This document shows, piece after piece, positions 54,901 to 62,381 of a stretch of DNA of 64,000 nucleotides. The notes beneath the pieces are model-generated. The model searched no databases. It was not told where the DNA came from and saw only the letters and a list, made by a program, of their open reading frames with translations. Position 1 is the stretch's first letter. The number at the start of each line of letters is the position of its first letter. The DNA lies in NCBI GenBank assembly GCA_015232355.1, contig JADFZW010000021.1, forward strand, positions 1-64,000, read 5' to 3'. Origin of the DNA: Oligoflexia bacterium (GTDB lineage: Bacteria; Bdellovibrionota; Bacteriovoracia; Bacteriovoracales; Bacteriovoracaceae). The translations under genes were made by a program, and so were the position numbers.

Positions 54901-57900
54901 TTACGGGAACAACTGAGATTACTACAAATATTACCACTACTGGTAGTCAATCATATACTGGAGTAGTAACTCTTGCTGGTGATACTATTCTTACCGCAAA
55001 TACTGCCAATAATGGTTCTAGCGTAACCTTTGGATCGACTTTGAGTGATAGTGGTGCTTTTGATTTGACTGTTACTACTGGTGCTGGAATTATTTATATA
55101 AAAAGTAATATGACCACTGCAGGGGAAACTCAGAAGTATAATGGCCTTGTTGTACTTACTGGAAATGCTATTTTTACAGGATCATTAATTACATTTGCGA
55201 ATACATTGAATGCAACAACAGCAGCTGCTCAAAGTTTGAAAGTTGATGGTAATGCAGTTTTTAGTAATGTTGTCGGAGTAGGAGTATCATTTTCAACGGT
55301 GGAAGTAACTGGTACTTCATCTATCGCTAATAATATTACAACTGCAAGTACTCAAACATATACAGGAGCAGTTACTCTTACAGGCGATCTAACTCTTACT
55401 ACTACTAATAACTCAGGTATAACATTTGGATCGACAGTAGATGGTGTTGGTTTAAATACTGAAACATTAAATCTTTCTTGTGGAAGTGGGGCCATTTTAT
55501 TTACTGGAAATGTAGGAGCAGGACTAGGAACTGCACTAGATGAAATTGCAATTACTTCAACTGGTACAGTTACATTCTCAAATAATCTTAGTGCAACAAC
55601 ACTTACTCTTAGTAATCACAATACAGGTGCAGTTGCCTGCAATGGAGATGTTTCGCTTACTACACTTACCACTGGACCTAATAATTATAATCTCTCTTTA
55701 CTTGGTGCTTTGAATACTATTAGTGGGGCCCCGGCCACGCCTGTAACTTTTTCTAATACAGGAGAATTAACTTTAGGAAATGATGGTGTTGGTCCTGATG
55801 TATTTAATTTTACCAATGGATTAATTGCTAGTTCCCCTAGCAAAGTTTATCTGGCCTCAAGAATAAATACAACGAATGCTGGTGCAACTTTTGGTAGCGC
55901 TGTTGTTTTAAATGGTAATACTTTATTTAGTAGTAATAACAATGCTGTCGCTTTTAATAATGCAAACTCAGTAATTGATGATGGCGGTGGAGGTGGTAGA
56001 AGCTTAACTATGAATTGTGGTAGTGGAACAGTTAATTTTGCCGGCGTTTTAAGTGTGGGTACATTGGATTTATCAGGTATGAGCGCGGGAGGATCAGTTA
56101 GTTGTGCAGGTAATACTACTCTGACAAATATTACTACAGCTGCAAATAATAATAGTATATCTTTTACAGCTAGTAATAACAGTATAACTAATCTTGCTGA
56201 TTTTACAAATGCAGGAACATTAACTTTAGGAAATGGCGGTGATTTATTTACTTTTGGAAGTGGTATGAGTGCTAGTGGTTCCACCACTCTGGCGGCCAAT
56301 ATCACGGCCACTACTGGTAATGTTGTTTTTAATGGTGCTTCTACTACTTTGAATAGTAATACTTCAATTACTACAAGTAACACTGGCGATGATATAACTT
56401 TTGCGGGAACTTTAGATGGTGCCTTTGATTTATCTTTAACAGTTACAGGTAATGGTGATGTAACTTTTAATGGAGCAGTTGGTGGCGGAGTAGGAACTAG
56501 CTTAACTTCACTAACAATCAATGGAGCAAGTTCTACAACTAATATTGGAAATAATATTACGACAAGTGGACAGCAATCATATGCGGGGGCCGCTCTTCTT
56601 ACGAATGATTCAACTATCACTGGATCAAATGTTAGATTTGATAATACACTAAGAAGTTCTGGTGCAAATCATACTCTTGCAATTGTAGGTAATGCTGATT
56701 TTAATGGAGCAGTTGGTGGTGGTGGAAATTCTATCACCTCGCTTACTGTAAGTGGAACAACTGCCATTGGTGCTGACGTTACTACTGCTGAAATTCAAAA
56801 TTATAGTGGAGCGGTTACTCTAGATTCTGCTGCTGCTTCAGTTACACTTACTACTGCAGGTAATTTTGATATTACCTTTGGATCGACGGTGAATGGTGCT
56901 CGCGATTTGATTTTAACTACTACCACAGGTGATATTTACTTTAATAATTTAGTAGGAACATTGGTGCCACTGACATCAATTAATGTTAGCAGTGCTGGCG
57001 CTACTACTAATATTCAATATAATATAACAACTACAACGACTGGTAATCAAACTTATGTAGGCCCAGTATCTCTATCGGCCGCCTCTCTTGCTACCATAAA
57101 TTTAACAGGTGGAACTATTCGCTTCGATGATGTTATTGGTAGTTCTCTAGGAAATCCATCGCTAAATATTTTTGCTAATGCTGACTTTAATGGGGCCAGT
57201 ATTAGCGACATAACATCACTTAGAGTAACAGGAACATCGAATATTGGTGCAACCACTATTAATACTCTTGGATCACAAACCTACGAGAGAGCAAGCATTC
57301 TTGATCCTGCTGGTTTAACAACTACTTTAGTAAGTAACAACTCTAATATTAATTTTCTCTCTTCTCTAGATGCTGGTGGCGCTGGAATAAATTTGAGAAT
57401 TAATTCTGGAAGTGGAGATGTTGCATTTACAGGAGCAGTAGGCAGCAATACTGCTCTATCATCATTTGATTTTGTAGCAGCGGCAACTGGTAATTTAACT
57501 TTTTCGAGTGGACTTAATGTAGCAACTTTTGATTTATCAAATTATACGGCCAATAGTTCTAAAACTTTTTCTTGCGCTGGAAATCTTAATGTTACTACTG
57601 CTTTTACAACTTCTGCTAATGGATACAATATATCTTTACTTGGTACTAATAATTTAATTACCAATGCTGGAGTTACTACTTTTACAAATACAGGTAGTGT
57701 GAGGTTAGGTTCAACTACATTTACAAATGGATTAACTATTGCAAATCCATCTTCGGTTACTCTAGCGGGAGTAATAAATTCAACCGCTGGTGCAATCTCA
57801 TTAACAAATACGACGTTAAGTGGAGCAACTACTCTTAATACTAGTACAAGCAATTCAAATATAACTTTTACTTCAACAATCGATGGATCATATGATCTAA

Positions 57901-59459
57901 CTCTATCTCCTGGAAGTGGAGTTATTACTTTATCAGGATTAGTAGGAAGCAGTAGTAGCTTGGCATCTCTTACTGTAAATGGAGATAGCTCGAGTACTAA
58001 TATTCCAAGAATTGTTTCTACAAGTGGAAAGCAAAATTATGCTGGAGAAGTTTTTCTAGTCTCTGATACTGTTATGACAGGAGAAACGATTATATTTGGT
58101 ACTAGTTCTGCAAATAATCTTGCAAGTACTGGAGCAAGTAATTGGGCGCTAACAATTAGAGGTAATGCGGATTTTTACGGTGTAGTGGGTGCAGGTGGAG
58201 GAACAAATAGATTAACATCTTTATCGGTTAGTGGAAATTCTTCTATTCGTACATCAGCAATTACTACTGTAGGATCACAAATTTACTCTGGTGCTACCAC
58301 TCTAGATTTAGATTCAATATTGACAGCAAACTCAACTATCACTCTAGAAAACACTAATTCAGATATCAACTTCGGATCAACATTAAATGGCAGTAGAAAT
58401 TTAATTATTTCTAATGGAGTAGGTAGTGTTAATTTTGCAGGCGCAGTAGGGGAAGTAAATGCACTTACTTCTATAAATATAACTTCTACAGGGGATCTTA
58501 CTTTTGGAGATAATTTAAAAGTAGGAATTGTTGATCTCTCTAATTACAGTGCAGGCAATTCAAGAAGTGTTTCATTTAATGGCAACACTACTATTACTGA
58601 TTCACTCACTCTTTCAACTAGTCCATCATATAATTTATCACTCTTAGGAACTACCAATACGATTGCTGGCAATACAGTTTTTACTAATACTGGAATTTTA
58701 ACCATAGGAGATGATGTTCGTGATGTATCTACCTTCGGAGGGTTAACAGCTACAGCTCCTTCAACAATTCGTTTGGCGGGAACTATTAATACTACATCGA
58801 GAGCAATTAATTTAACCAACACCACTCTACAAAATACTACAAAGCTAAATTCCAATGGAACAAATATTTCATTTGCATCTACTATTGATGGTGATTACGA
58901 TCTTTATTTAAATAGTGGACGTACTGGAGATATAACTTTTAATGGTAATGTTGGATCAGTTTTCCCTCTTACTCATCTTGAAATTACCTCGGCCCAAAAT
59001 GTAACTATTGGACAGAAAATGCATGTTGCAAGATTTGTTCAAAGAGGTGGTAGTGGACATACTTTTTTAGGATCATCTACTTTAGTTGCTAGTGGTGAAG
59101 TATATTCGAATACCAGTGTTCTTACTGGATATCTTCATTCACAATCGCTTTATTTAGAATTAAGGGATTCATGTGATATCTATGGAACAGTTGCTGGGAG
59201 TTCAGATATTACAGCATTAAGATACACAAAAATTATGAATAATATTCCGATAGGACGTTACTTTTTTAATGGAATTGATTTAGCATTAGCAATGTATAGT
59301 GTGGATAATGTGATTTCAGCAAGCTCAATATCATCATCTACTACGGCCGATTTACAGAGAGAAATTTTAGAAGATGGTTTGGAGTATGCTTATGTTAACA
59401 ATATTAGCTGTCAACAACTTTCATGGGCATGTGATTCTTTTAGGAAGGAGGATCTGTAG
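45966..59459 (+). CDS. Giant TpsA exoprotein (filamentous-haemagglutinin/HMW adhesin type), 4497 aa
   Basis: One uninterrupted frame of 13.5 kb. A signal peptide (to CYA-L, about residue 27) is followed by the TPS secretion domain (about 28-440) with EWNTFNVAANEHVRF, VVGSSGASIINGRVSANG and the hallmark NPDGILF. The VIDPYNITI element at about 446 marks its end. Residues about 450-4340 are Thr/Ser/Gly/Asn-rich beta-helix repeats with almost no Cys in long parts. Two modules recur: one built round G-x-Q-x-Y (about 28 times) and one round GTLTLGNG..D.F.F..G (about 11 times). The last 150 residues differ and hold Cys4403 and the C-terminal pair Cys4482/Cys4489. The protein is exported by the TpsB just upstream and probably forms a long surface fibre for adhesion; target unknown. 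Its stop overlaps cheW. Confidence 0.95.
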   Translation: MILRSFLFSFVFLSFLFLMINNNCYALPSDAQVVSGQVDISKISNSSNSSNSNNVLEIRQNSAQGIIEWNTFNVAANEHVRFIQPSVDSVTLNRVVGSSGASIINGRVSANGNIMLINPDGILFDKMARIDVGGLVATTSNISNEDFFKRNFKFHNDHSSPLKDKDVSIINLGEIKTSDGGRIVLSAPKIENHNLIEANEGEVTLLTNTNYLLNYDGRGFLYLNVLIPGGGGEITNSGKIHADGGKIRLQLADADMESITKHVISMNGVLEADSVEYKNGEIFLSAGNSKTGGEIKLEGEVRARGNNKGEVGGKVQLLGNRVGLYDGSKIDVSGFSGGGDIRLGGEFSSDYRRVYGGVGPFSDKVYLSEKALLLASATDYGVGGRIGIWSDSLTRVYGSLYATGGERGGAGGFAEVSTKGYLDLEAKGKGKYDFRSFNGERVGELVIDPYNITISTNLDVDSNINTTGTSPFITVTATGTSAILSVKTLQDTLAGANVTVTTTSGDGGELGNITVSNGITWASAFSLTLSSYNNLAINAAISSTHASGALILRYNNAGGNTSATFSATSTISVSNSSSLSLYCGGANGATCGAATFSGVLTLGTFTANSSAYNLSITSNSTIGTSTFNNTGSLTLAPAAGTLTLTNGLSATTQSGVSLGGIITTTGTAVNITKPVTLLSATAITTNNGAISFGSTIAGSFSLGLTNGTAAVDFANTVNVGSLNVTGTTGIISIHNNITTTGGTQTYGGAIGGGPITLDGSNPTFSGTAITFNGTVNGAKTLTIDNTGMLTFNDIVGGSTALTSLNISGTGNTTINTTSITTSGAQTYGKVPAQGATTLTLSQSPTFTTTNNSITFNSSIVGSGMTLTTSTGSGAIVFNGSIGAVAGRLHAPSFTTTSTLTFGDGSGTDVFYFDQAISIDDPTNLAGTINTSAGAVSFSANAPVSLKADSTITTSDNTISFSSTINSPDTQYALTLNTNGDKTVTFGGAVGTTAALKTLAVNNGTGTTSIASSIYTTGYDQSYSGPASLTGTATLKGSIITFSSTLGGTGAGVQALTIEGNAVFNGIVGGTALKSLEIKGNTTINVGATSITTTEAQTYGYANSDKTTLNGVNPTFNSSASNGIVTFHSIIEGDVISRTFTISSGSGNIIFNGSIGSSLIPFNAPTLTTTGTLTFGNEGKNTDKFYFNQGLSFVTPSTVYLAGAINVSIAEDVSFTNGVDIKKDSSITIEDAGDIAFLSTVVSSGATHYSLNLSNTAATVDFQSTVGAGGSPLSSLKVSSVAPISIHNSITTEGTQEYDMVSLDDVNPTLTGSKITFNYTLNGGKILKISGDAEFKEQVGGGTPLTSLEVTGSTTINTIKITTTETQSYGTIAGTNTTTLSSNSTLKTTNFSVTFNSIINGSGKTLDVECGSGDVNFNGNVTVATLNFTGHTTGAVLFSGNTTITTLSSIAAAYNISFTGSTNTITNNPIFINGGTLTLGNGNDAFSFTNGLTVTSPTVNLAGTISNTATILFTTAVSITDDSSITTNDSDITFNSTVGSAANKSLTLDTGTATAEFKNTVGVVGGRLSSLSSKGKTKFSTTVGLSVFTNGNQTYGDGIGTDTITLFGINPAFDSSVNDGTVTFNSSIVGDAAGRTLNVRSDDGNVILNGSLGDSSRFSTMTITITGAGVLTLGNGGGDAFYIDSAIDLSGMSSVNLGGTIDTTSDNVDFSTTLNLNANSTITTVNGDITFDSTITSTGTAYTLTLNNGTEPVIFSGAVGTSGAPLGTLNVAGSGAITISGDVYTNTTPVQSAQIYSGPVTLTAGAGTRILKGSLVTFAETVDGNKDLKIEGSAVFSDDVGGTLISLEVTGSSTFNTDVSFITTTGKQTYGTSASDSTTFNVNPVINTTDAEVIFNSNVTADVANRILDISTGTENITFNASIGADNLRFNAPVFTTTGTLTFGNGTGDAFYFSQVLTIDDHLHLGGTIDTSAAAGTLSFTNTVDLKVNSAINTDNANIEFTQAISKSGDFSLEIDSGSGTVDFQSTVTAGSLNVKGTGAISIHDGISTTTTQRYNGDVTLNGVADAAIEFSGSTITFEKKLDNNMAVKISGGAVFNGVVGTTPLTSLEVTVLTTINTTAISTAGAQLYTGATTLSSDVGLTGGTITFSNTLASVGGLTLPRALSITGNAVFAGAVGTAGENARLASILVSGTTSIGASINTSGNQTYSLSATLTSDATLTGGTITFSNTLASVGGLTLPRALIIAGNAVFAGAVGTAGGNARLASILVNGGGITSIGASINTSGDQTYTGDATLTAGPITLTVGTVAFSSKLDGARALTISGNASFAGIVGTTALSSLQVTGDTSIANNITTTGTQSYGTNASKDASKFTANTTTLTDSLTLKTTNLNITFNSKLEGSGFTLTLNNGSGDVNFNGSVGAGGALSINVFAHTTPGTISFSDTVAITTLTTSANNYSISFTGSTNTISTFAEFLNTGTLTLGNGGGDSFTFTNGINASGPTAVNLLGTITTTAETAAVSFTNAVAIGSDITITTTNGSITFTSAVTASINNKYLKLYSGSGAVTFGSTVTTAAGTELSDLLVNVSDAGAITGSGTISIANSISSNGNQKYGGNVLLTGANATLAGGTIDFKGTINGNCNLTITGNANFAAAIGTTPLASLSVSGVATIGANVTTVGAQTYSGMVKLPVTGTITLTNADANNMLFASKIYCAGNGLTSDLILVNGGAGGGTATFSETVDVKKLTVGSGFATINIANNITTDNTQTYSSPTVLTGGALTTLAASTVTFANTLRGTGVGAQGLKVVGDASFAGIVGATSLANLEITGATSIGIGCTGITTSGNQTYKGATTLAEDVNLTSTAVGTINFQSTLKGAKALTITGAADFDGVVGVSAASADRLSSILVTAAASIGANIITSGNQTYQGATTINGDGISFTITDAVAEVNFQNILDSSVSARTLTINGNADFDGLVGNLVPNVTSLTVTGTTEITTNITTTGSQSYTGVVTLAGDTILTANTANNGSSVTFGSTLSDSGAFDLTVTTGAGIIYIKSNMTTAGETQKYNGLVVLTGNAIFTGSLITFANTLNATTAAAQSLKVDGNAVFSNVVGVGVSFSTVEVTGTSSIANNITTASTQTYTGAVTLTGDLTLTTTNNSGITFGSTVDGVGLNTETLNLSCGSGAILFTGNVGAGLGTALDEIAITSTGTVTFSNNLSATTLTLSNHNTGAVACNGDVSLTTLTTGPNNYNLSLLGALNTISGAPATPVTFSNTGELTLGNDGVGPDVFNFTNGLIASSPSKVYLASRINTTNAGATFGSAVVLNGNTLFSSNNNAVAFNNANSVIDDGGGGGRSLTMNCGSGTVNFAGVLSVGTLDLSGMSAGGSVSCAGNTTLTNITTAANNNSISFTASNNSITNLADFTNAGTLTLGNGGDLFTFGSGMSASGSTTLAANITATTGNVVFNGASTTLNSNTSITTSNTGDDITFAGTLDGAFDLSLTVTGNGDVTFNGAVGGGVGTSLTSLTINGASSTTNIGNNITTSGQQSYAGAALLTNDSTITGSNVRFDNTLRSSGANHTLAIVGNADFNGAVGGGGNSITSLTVSGTTAIGADVTTAEIQNYSGAVTLDSAAASVTLTTAGNFDITFGSTVNGARDLILTTTTGDIYFNNLVGTLVPLTSINVSSAGATTNIQYNITTTTTGNQTYVGPVSLSAASLATINLTGGTIRFDDVIGSSLGNPSLNIFANADFNGASISDITSLRVTGTSNIGATTINTLGSQTYERASILDPAGLTTTLVSNNSNINFLSSLDAGGAGINLRINSGSGDVAFTGAVGSNTALSSFDFVAAATGNLTFSSGLNVATFDLSNYTANSSKTFSCAGNLNVTTAFTTSANGYNISLLGTNNLITNAGVTTFTNTGSVRLGSTTFTNGLTIANPSSVTLAGVINSTAGAISLTNTTLSGATTLNTSTSNSNITFTSTIDGSYDLTLSPGSGVITLSGLVGSSSSLASLTVNGDSSSTNIPRIVSTSGKQNYAGEVFLVSDTVMTGETIIFGTSSANNLASTGASNWALTIRGNADFYGVVGAGGGTNRLTSLSVSGNSSIRTSAITTVGSQIYSGATTLDLDSILTANSTITLENTNSDINFGSTLNGSRNLIISNGVGSVNFAGAVGEVNALTSINITSTGDLTFGDNLKVGIVDLSNYSAGNSRSVSFNGNTTITDSLTLSTSPSYNLSLLGTTNTIAGNTVFTNTGILTIGDDVRDVSTFGGLTATAPSTIRLAGTINTTSRAINLTNTTLQNTTKLNSNGTNISFASTIDGDYDLYLNSGRTGDITFNGNVGSVFPLTHLEITSAQNVTIGQKMHVARFVQRGGSGHTFLGSSTLVASGEVYSNTSVLTGYLHSQSLYLELRDSCDIYGTVAGSSDITALRYTKIMNNIPIGRYFFNGIDLALAMYSVDNVISASSISSSTTADLQREILEDGLEYAYVNNISCQQLSWACDSFRKEDL
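46095..46130. repeat. 9-bp tandem repeat (AGTAATTCA x4) in the TPS domain of tpsA
   Basis: Four near-identical copies give a Ser-Asn-Ser run just after the mature N-terminus, inside the otherwise conserved secretion domain. Confidence 0.88.
52360..52833. repeat. Recent tandem duplication, 237-bp unit, inside tpsA
   Basis: Two adjacent copies offset by 237 bp (79 codons) are nearly identical at DNA level, including silent positions. The shared run from CTTACTGGTGGAACAATTAC onward continues through GCTTCGATTTTAGTTA; differences are scattered single bases and a short insertion near the end. This is the youngest-looking repeat in the protein. Confidence 0.9.
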
Positions 59460-60000
59460 AATCTGCAGATCCTGCAGATCCTGCTTGATCAGTTAGATTA
59501 GTAGAAAAATCGATTTTATTAATGTTGATAATCGAGACCACTTCATTTTGAACTAAGCTACATCCCAACACGCAATCAAGACTGTTATGTATTGGTTTGA
59601 TCTCTTCTTTTTTTATCAATGAAATTTCATAAACTTTATCTACCATTATTCCATGATCAACATTTTTTATATTTGCAATAATAATACAGCCGTTGATATT
59701 GTAGCTGATATTTTTTTTACCAAAGAGGAGTGCAATATCAACAATAGGGATGAACTGTTTTCTTTTTTCTATTACTCCCTTTACATAGTTGTTTTGAAAT
59801 TTTTTATCGTTTTTGTCTATATTTTCAACTTTGTCTATATCTTGCTTTTCTTTAATGTGAATGATCTCTCGGACTAGTGATGCAGTAATGGCATATTTTA
59901 CTTCAGCAATACTAAAGACAATATAACTGCATTCAAATAAATCAATTTCGTCACTATCTGTATCTTCAGTTTCTTTTTTTTTGGTGTTATTTTTTTTCAT
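59440..60000 (-). CDS. cheW: CheW-like chemotaxis coupling protein
   Basis: The 186-residue protein has the CheW fold pattern: YIVFSIAEVKYAITASLVREII, a VKGVIEKRKQFIPIVDIALLFG strand-turn (the conserved G-x-I..R-G/x-x-IPV-DL element) and GIMVDKVYEIS, then ILGCS-like VLGCSLVQNE with IININKI. CheW links receptors to CheA. The C-terminal 20 residues (DQAGSAGSADSTDPPS) come from a GATCCTGCA repeat and are absent from typical CheW. The gene is convergent with tpsA, and their 3' ends overlap by 20 bases. No cheA or receptor gene is in the window. Confidence 0.82.
   Translation of the reverse strand: MKKNNTKKKETEDTDSDEIDLFECSYIVFSIAEVKYAITASLVREIIHIKEKQDIDKVENIDKNDKKFQNNYVKGVIEKRKQFIPIVDIALLFGKKNISYNINGCIIIANIKNVDHGIMVDKVYEISLIKKEEIKPIHNSLDCVLGCSLVQNEVVSIININKIDFSTNLTDQAGSAGSADSTDPPS
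59461..59487. repeat. 9-bp repeat (ATCCTGCAG-like x3) at the cheW end
   Basis: Three adjacent copies just after the tpsA stop codon extend the CheW C-terminus with Ala-Gly-Ser residues. The same bases form a short GGATCTG/CAGATCC inverted repeat across the junction of the two genes. Confidence 0.8.
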
Positions 60001-60033
60001 AATATTTCTGCTTGTTGTTTGCTTGTTGTTTCT

Positions 60034-61248
60034 TTATTCATGTTTTTTCAAATTATTATTATTATATTTTACTAATTCACCTTCAACCTTACCAATTTTA
60101 ACTTTGGCCATGAATTTTAGTGGAATTCGTAAGTCATCATTTGAATACCAAAAATAGATATCCCCTCTCTTTTTTAATACTCCAGGAAAATGTGTTTCGG
60201 CATTTATTTTTAGCGCCTTATATTTTACACCTTTGATATTTAACTCCTCTTCTTCTGCAACAGTGGCCTTTAAAATCCATATTTCTGCACGAGTAACAAT
60301 AGGTATGTTATAGACGTCACCTATTTTTAAGGGCAATCCCCTCATGAAATAAAGGACAGCGAATGAATCTTGTAATAATTTGGGAATGAATTCATTTTTT
60401 TCTTCTTTGCTTGTTTCGCCATTTTTTTCCCTCTTGAACCAGTATAGTGTTTTTAATTTTTCCATATCAAAGAGTTGAAGATCATCTATAGATTGCTTAG
60501 ATTCTCTTTGAATCAGAGTATATTTTATAGGAGTAAAATTTTTTGCATCAACAAAGGTTTCTACATAATCATCAATAGCATAAAAGGATTCATAAAATTC
60601 AGCAGATTTGGCCAAAGCATGAAGGTGAAAAGCTTCACGTTGACCGATACGTACAGTAGGAAGTGTTTTCATGGTTACACTTCCACAGGTAATTCCAAAA
60701 TATTTAACTGCAATTTCAATTACCTCTCCAATAAATACACGGGGAGAGAACTTTTGCCATACGGAAATTGAATTGCGATCATATTCTTTATATAAATCTG
60801 GATATTTTTCTGGATAGTTGTTATCTACTGTATTTGTAACTTCTTTTACTTTTTTTACTTCTTTTACTTCTTTAAATTTGTTTACTTCTTTTATTTCTTC
60901 TTTAGTTACTTCCTTTGCTTTTACTGTTTTAACTTTTGTGAGAGTTCTTTTGTTATCTTTTGGTTTGGTTAATTTTTGAGATTTTATATTGGTAGTCGCA
61001 GGCAACACAGGTACTGGCATATGTGTTGACTGTGTTACTGGTGTTACCTGTATTGCTTGTGTCGCTTGTGTTGCTTGTGTTTGTTGTTCTTTAAATTTCT
61101 TTAAGTAATCATCTCCAACCGAAAATTCCTCTAGTAAATCTTTTTTGGGAATTTGATCAGCAGGAATTCTTGTTTTATTATTACCAGCACACGAGAAGAG
61201 AAGAAGGATGGCAATTGTTATCCAAATGGATCGTGAAAATAATTTCAT
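60034..61248 (-). CDS. DUF3108-family lipoprotein
   Basis: The 404-residue protein begins with a lipoprotein signal ending LLFSC-AG, so it is lipid-anchored. Residues about 55-150 are low complexity: a TQATQATQAIQ run and a KEVKEVKKVKEV run, both from 9-bp-type repeats. The C-terminal 230 residues (FIGEVIEIAVKYFGITCGSVTM onward, with FYAIDDYVETFVDAKNFTPIKY) match the DUF3108 pattern, a beta-rich periplasmic domain of unknown function. It is common in Bdellovibrio-like and proteobacterial genomes. The gene lies between cheW and lpxK; a small hairpin separates it from lpxK. Confidence 0.8.
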   Translation of the reverse strand: MKLFSRSIWITIAILLLFSCAGNNKTRIPADQIPKKDLLEEFSVGDDYLKKFKEQQTQATQATQAIQVTPVTQSTHMPVPVLPATTNIKSQKLTKPKDNKRTLTKVKTVKAKEVTKEEIKEVNKFKEVKEVKKVKEVTNTVDNNYPEKYPDLYKEYDRNSISVWQKFSPRVFIGEVIEIAVKYFGITCGSVTMKTLPTVRIGQREAFHLHALAKSAEFYESFYAIDDYVETFVDAKNFTPIKYTLIQRESKQSIDDLQLFDMEKLKTLYWFKREKNGETSKEEKNEFIPKLLQDSFAVLYFMRGLPLKIGDVYNIPIVTRAEIWILKATVAEEEELNIKGVKYKALKINAETHFPGVLKKRGDIYFWYSNDDLRIPLKFMAKVKIGKVEGELVKYNNNNLKKHE

Positions 61249-61284
61249 AATTGTTATCCTAGTCTATACGTCTATACGTAACGT

Positions 61285-61303
61285 AAAACCTAAAGCAGGT
61301 TTT
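61285..61303. terminator. Possible terminator after lpxK
   Basis: AAAACCT and AGGTTTT form a 7-bp stem with a 5-base loop. The T-run is longer on the plus side than on the minus side, where it would end lpxK transcription, so strength is doubtful. Confidence 0.35.
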
Positions 61304-61307
61304 TTGT

Positions 61308-62381
61308 TTAATTCATGATCTTTTTGATCAAGCTTTTTAACTGCTCCTCTCCTCGGACGAATTCAATTTTAATTGCAGCAAAAAGTAGACTATCGTTAAC
61401 AACTATTTCTCTGATCTTCACCATATCTTTTTCGGTGGTGACTAGAATGCGATCAGAATTTAATAACTTAAGTAATGTTTCATCTAGATATTTTTTATTG
61501 TATTGAAAATGGTCAGGTAACACAATTTTATCAACTATTGAAGCTCCAAGCTCAGTTAGAGAGTTAAAAAAGCTATCGGGAGCGGCCAATCCGGCCATTG
61601 CCACCACCTTTTTCCCCTCAAGTTCATTTGCTAAATAAATTCTGTGATTGAATGAATTGTAGAAACCGGTAATTTTATATTTTATATGTGCAAAAATAGC
61701 ATCAGACTTAGTAAATGTTTTTAATTTATCGTTGAGAGAACTGAGTGTTTTTGAATCAATTTGTTCTGTTTTATTTATTACAACTACGTCAGCATTTTTT
61801 AAGACATTGATATTTTCTCGCAATTTTCCATAAGGAAATGGATGGTACAAAGAGAGAGGCATGGAGGCATCTATTAAGACGATGTCCAAATCTCGTTGAA
61901 GCTTTAGATGTTGGAAACCATCATCTAAGAGAATTATATCTGGATCGATAGTATCGAAAAATTTTTTTAAATTATTTACTCTGTCAGCGCCAACCAGTAC
62001 ACAACCTTTATTTATTTTATTGGCCAGTAGGATGGGTTCATCTCCAAATAGTGATGGATTGTATTTTTCTTTGGTAGAGAAATTGATTTTCTTATCAACT
62101 TTATTATCAACAACGATTGCGCCACCCTTTTTTTCCAGTGATCCTTTGTATCCACGAGTGAGAATCATTATTTTTTTATCAAGAGAGTTGAAATACTCTG
62201 TAAGCCAAATTACAAAAGGTGTTTTTCCTGTACCACCAAAACTTAAATTGCCAACGGAGATTATTGGAGTTAAAACCCGTGATGATTTTAAAAAACCATT
62301 ATTGTATGCAATCCGCCTCATCCGATGGATGTAATCCCAGATATAAGAGAGGTATTTAAGGATTGTTAACTTAATTTTCAT
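61308..62381 (-). CDS. lpxK: Tetraacyldisaccharide 4'-kinase (lipid A biosynthesis)
   Basis: About 357 residues. The P-loop is SVGNLSFGGTGKTPF, with an N-terminal membrane-associated helix before it and ILTRGYKG, GDEPILLA, ILLDDGFQHLKLQRDLD and VVINKTE downstream; this is the LpxK set. It phosphorylates the 4' position of the tetraacyl disaccharide at the inner membrane, giving lipid IVA. I start at ATG 62381 (MKIKLTIL), which overlaps the lpxB stop by 11 bases. The frame open to 62435 would lie further inside lpxB. Co-transcription with lpxB is certain from the overlap. Confidence 0.94.
   Translation of the reverse strand: MKIKLTILKYLSYIWDYIHRMRRIAYNNGFLKSSRVLTPIISVGNLSFGGTGKTPFVIWLTEYFNSLDKKIMILTRGYKGSLEKKGGAIVVDNKVDKKINFSTKEKYNPSLFGDEPILLANKINKGCVLVGADRVNNLKKFFDTIDPDIILLDDGFQHLKLQRDLDIVLIDASMPLSLYHPFPYGKLRENINVLKNADVVVINKTEQIDSKTLSSLNDKLKTFTKSDAIFAHIKYKITGFYNSFNHRIYLANELEGKKVVAMAGLAAPDSFFNSLTELGASIVDKIVLPDHFQYNKKYLDETLLKLLNSDRILVTTEKDMVKIREIVVNDSLLFAAIKIEFVRGEEQLKSLIKKIMN

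Noticed and set aside
55847..56620. 257-residue minus-strand open frame inside tpsA, and about a dozen similar antisense frames
   Set aside because: They arise from the biased Thr/Gly/Asn/Ser codons of the repeats read backwards, give hydrophobic low-complexity proteins, and lack ribosome-binding sites.
61285..61303. Hairpin as a confident lpxK terminator
   Set aside because: The T-run on the lpxK side is only four bases, so I list it with low confidence only.
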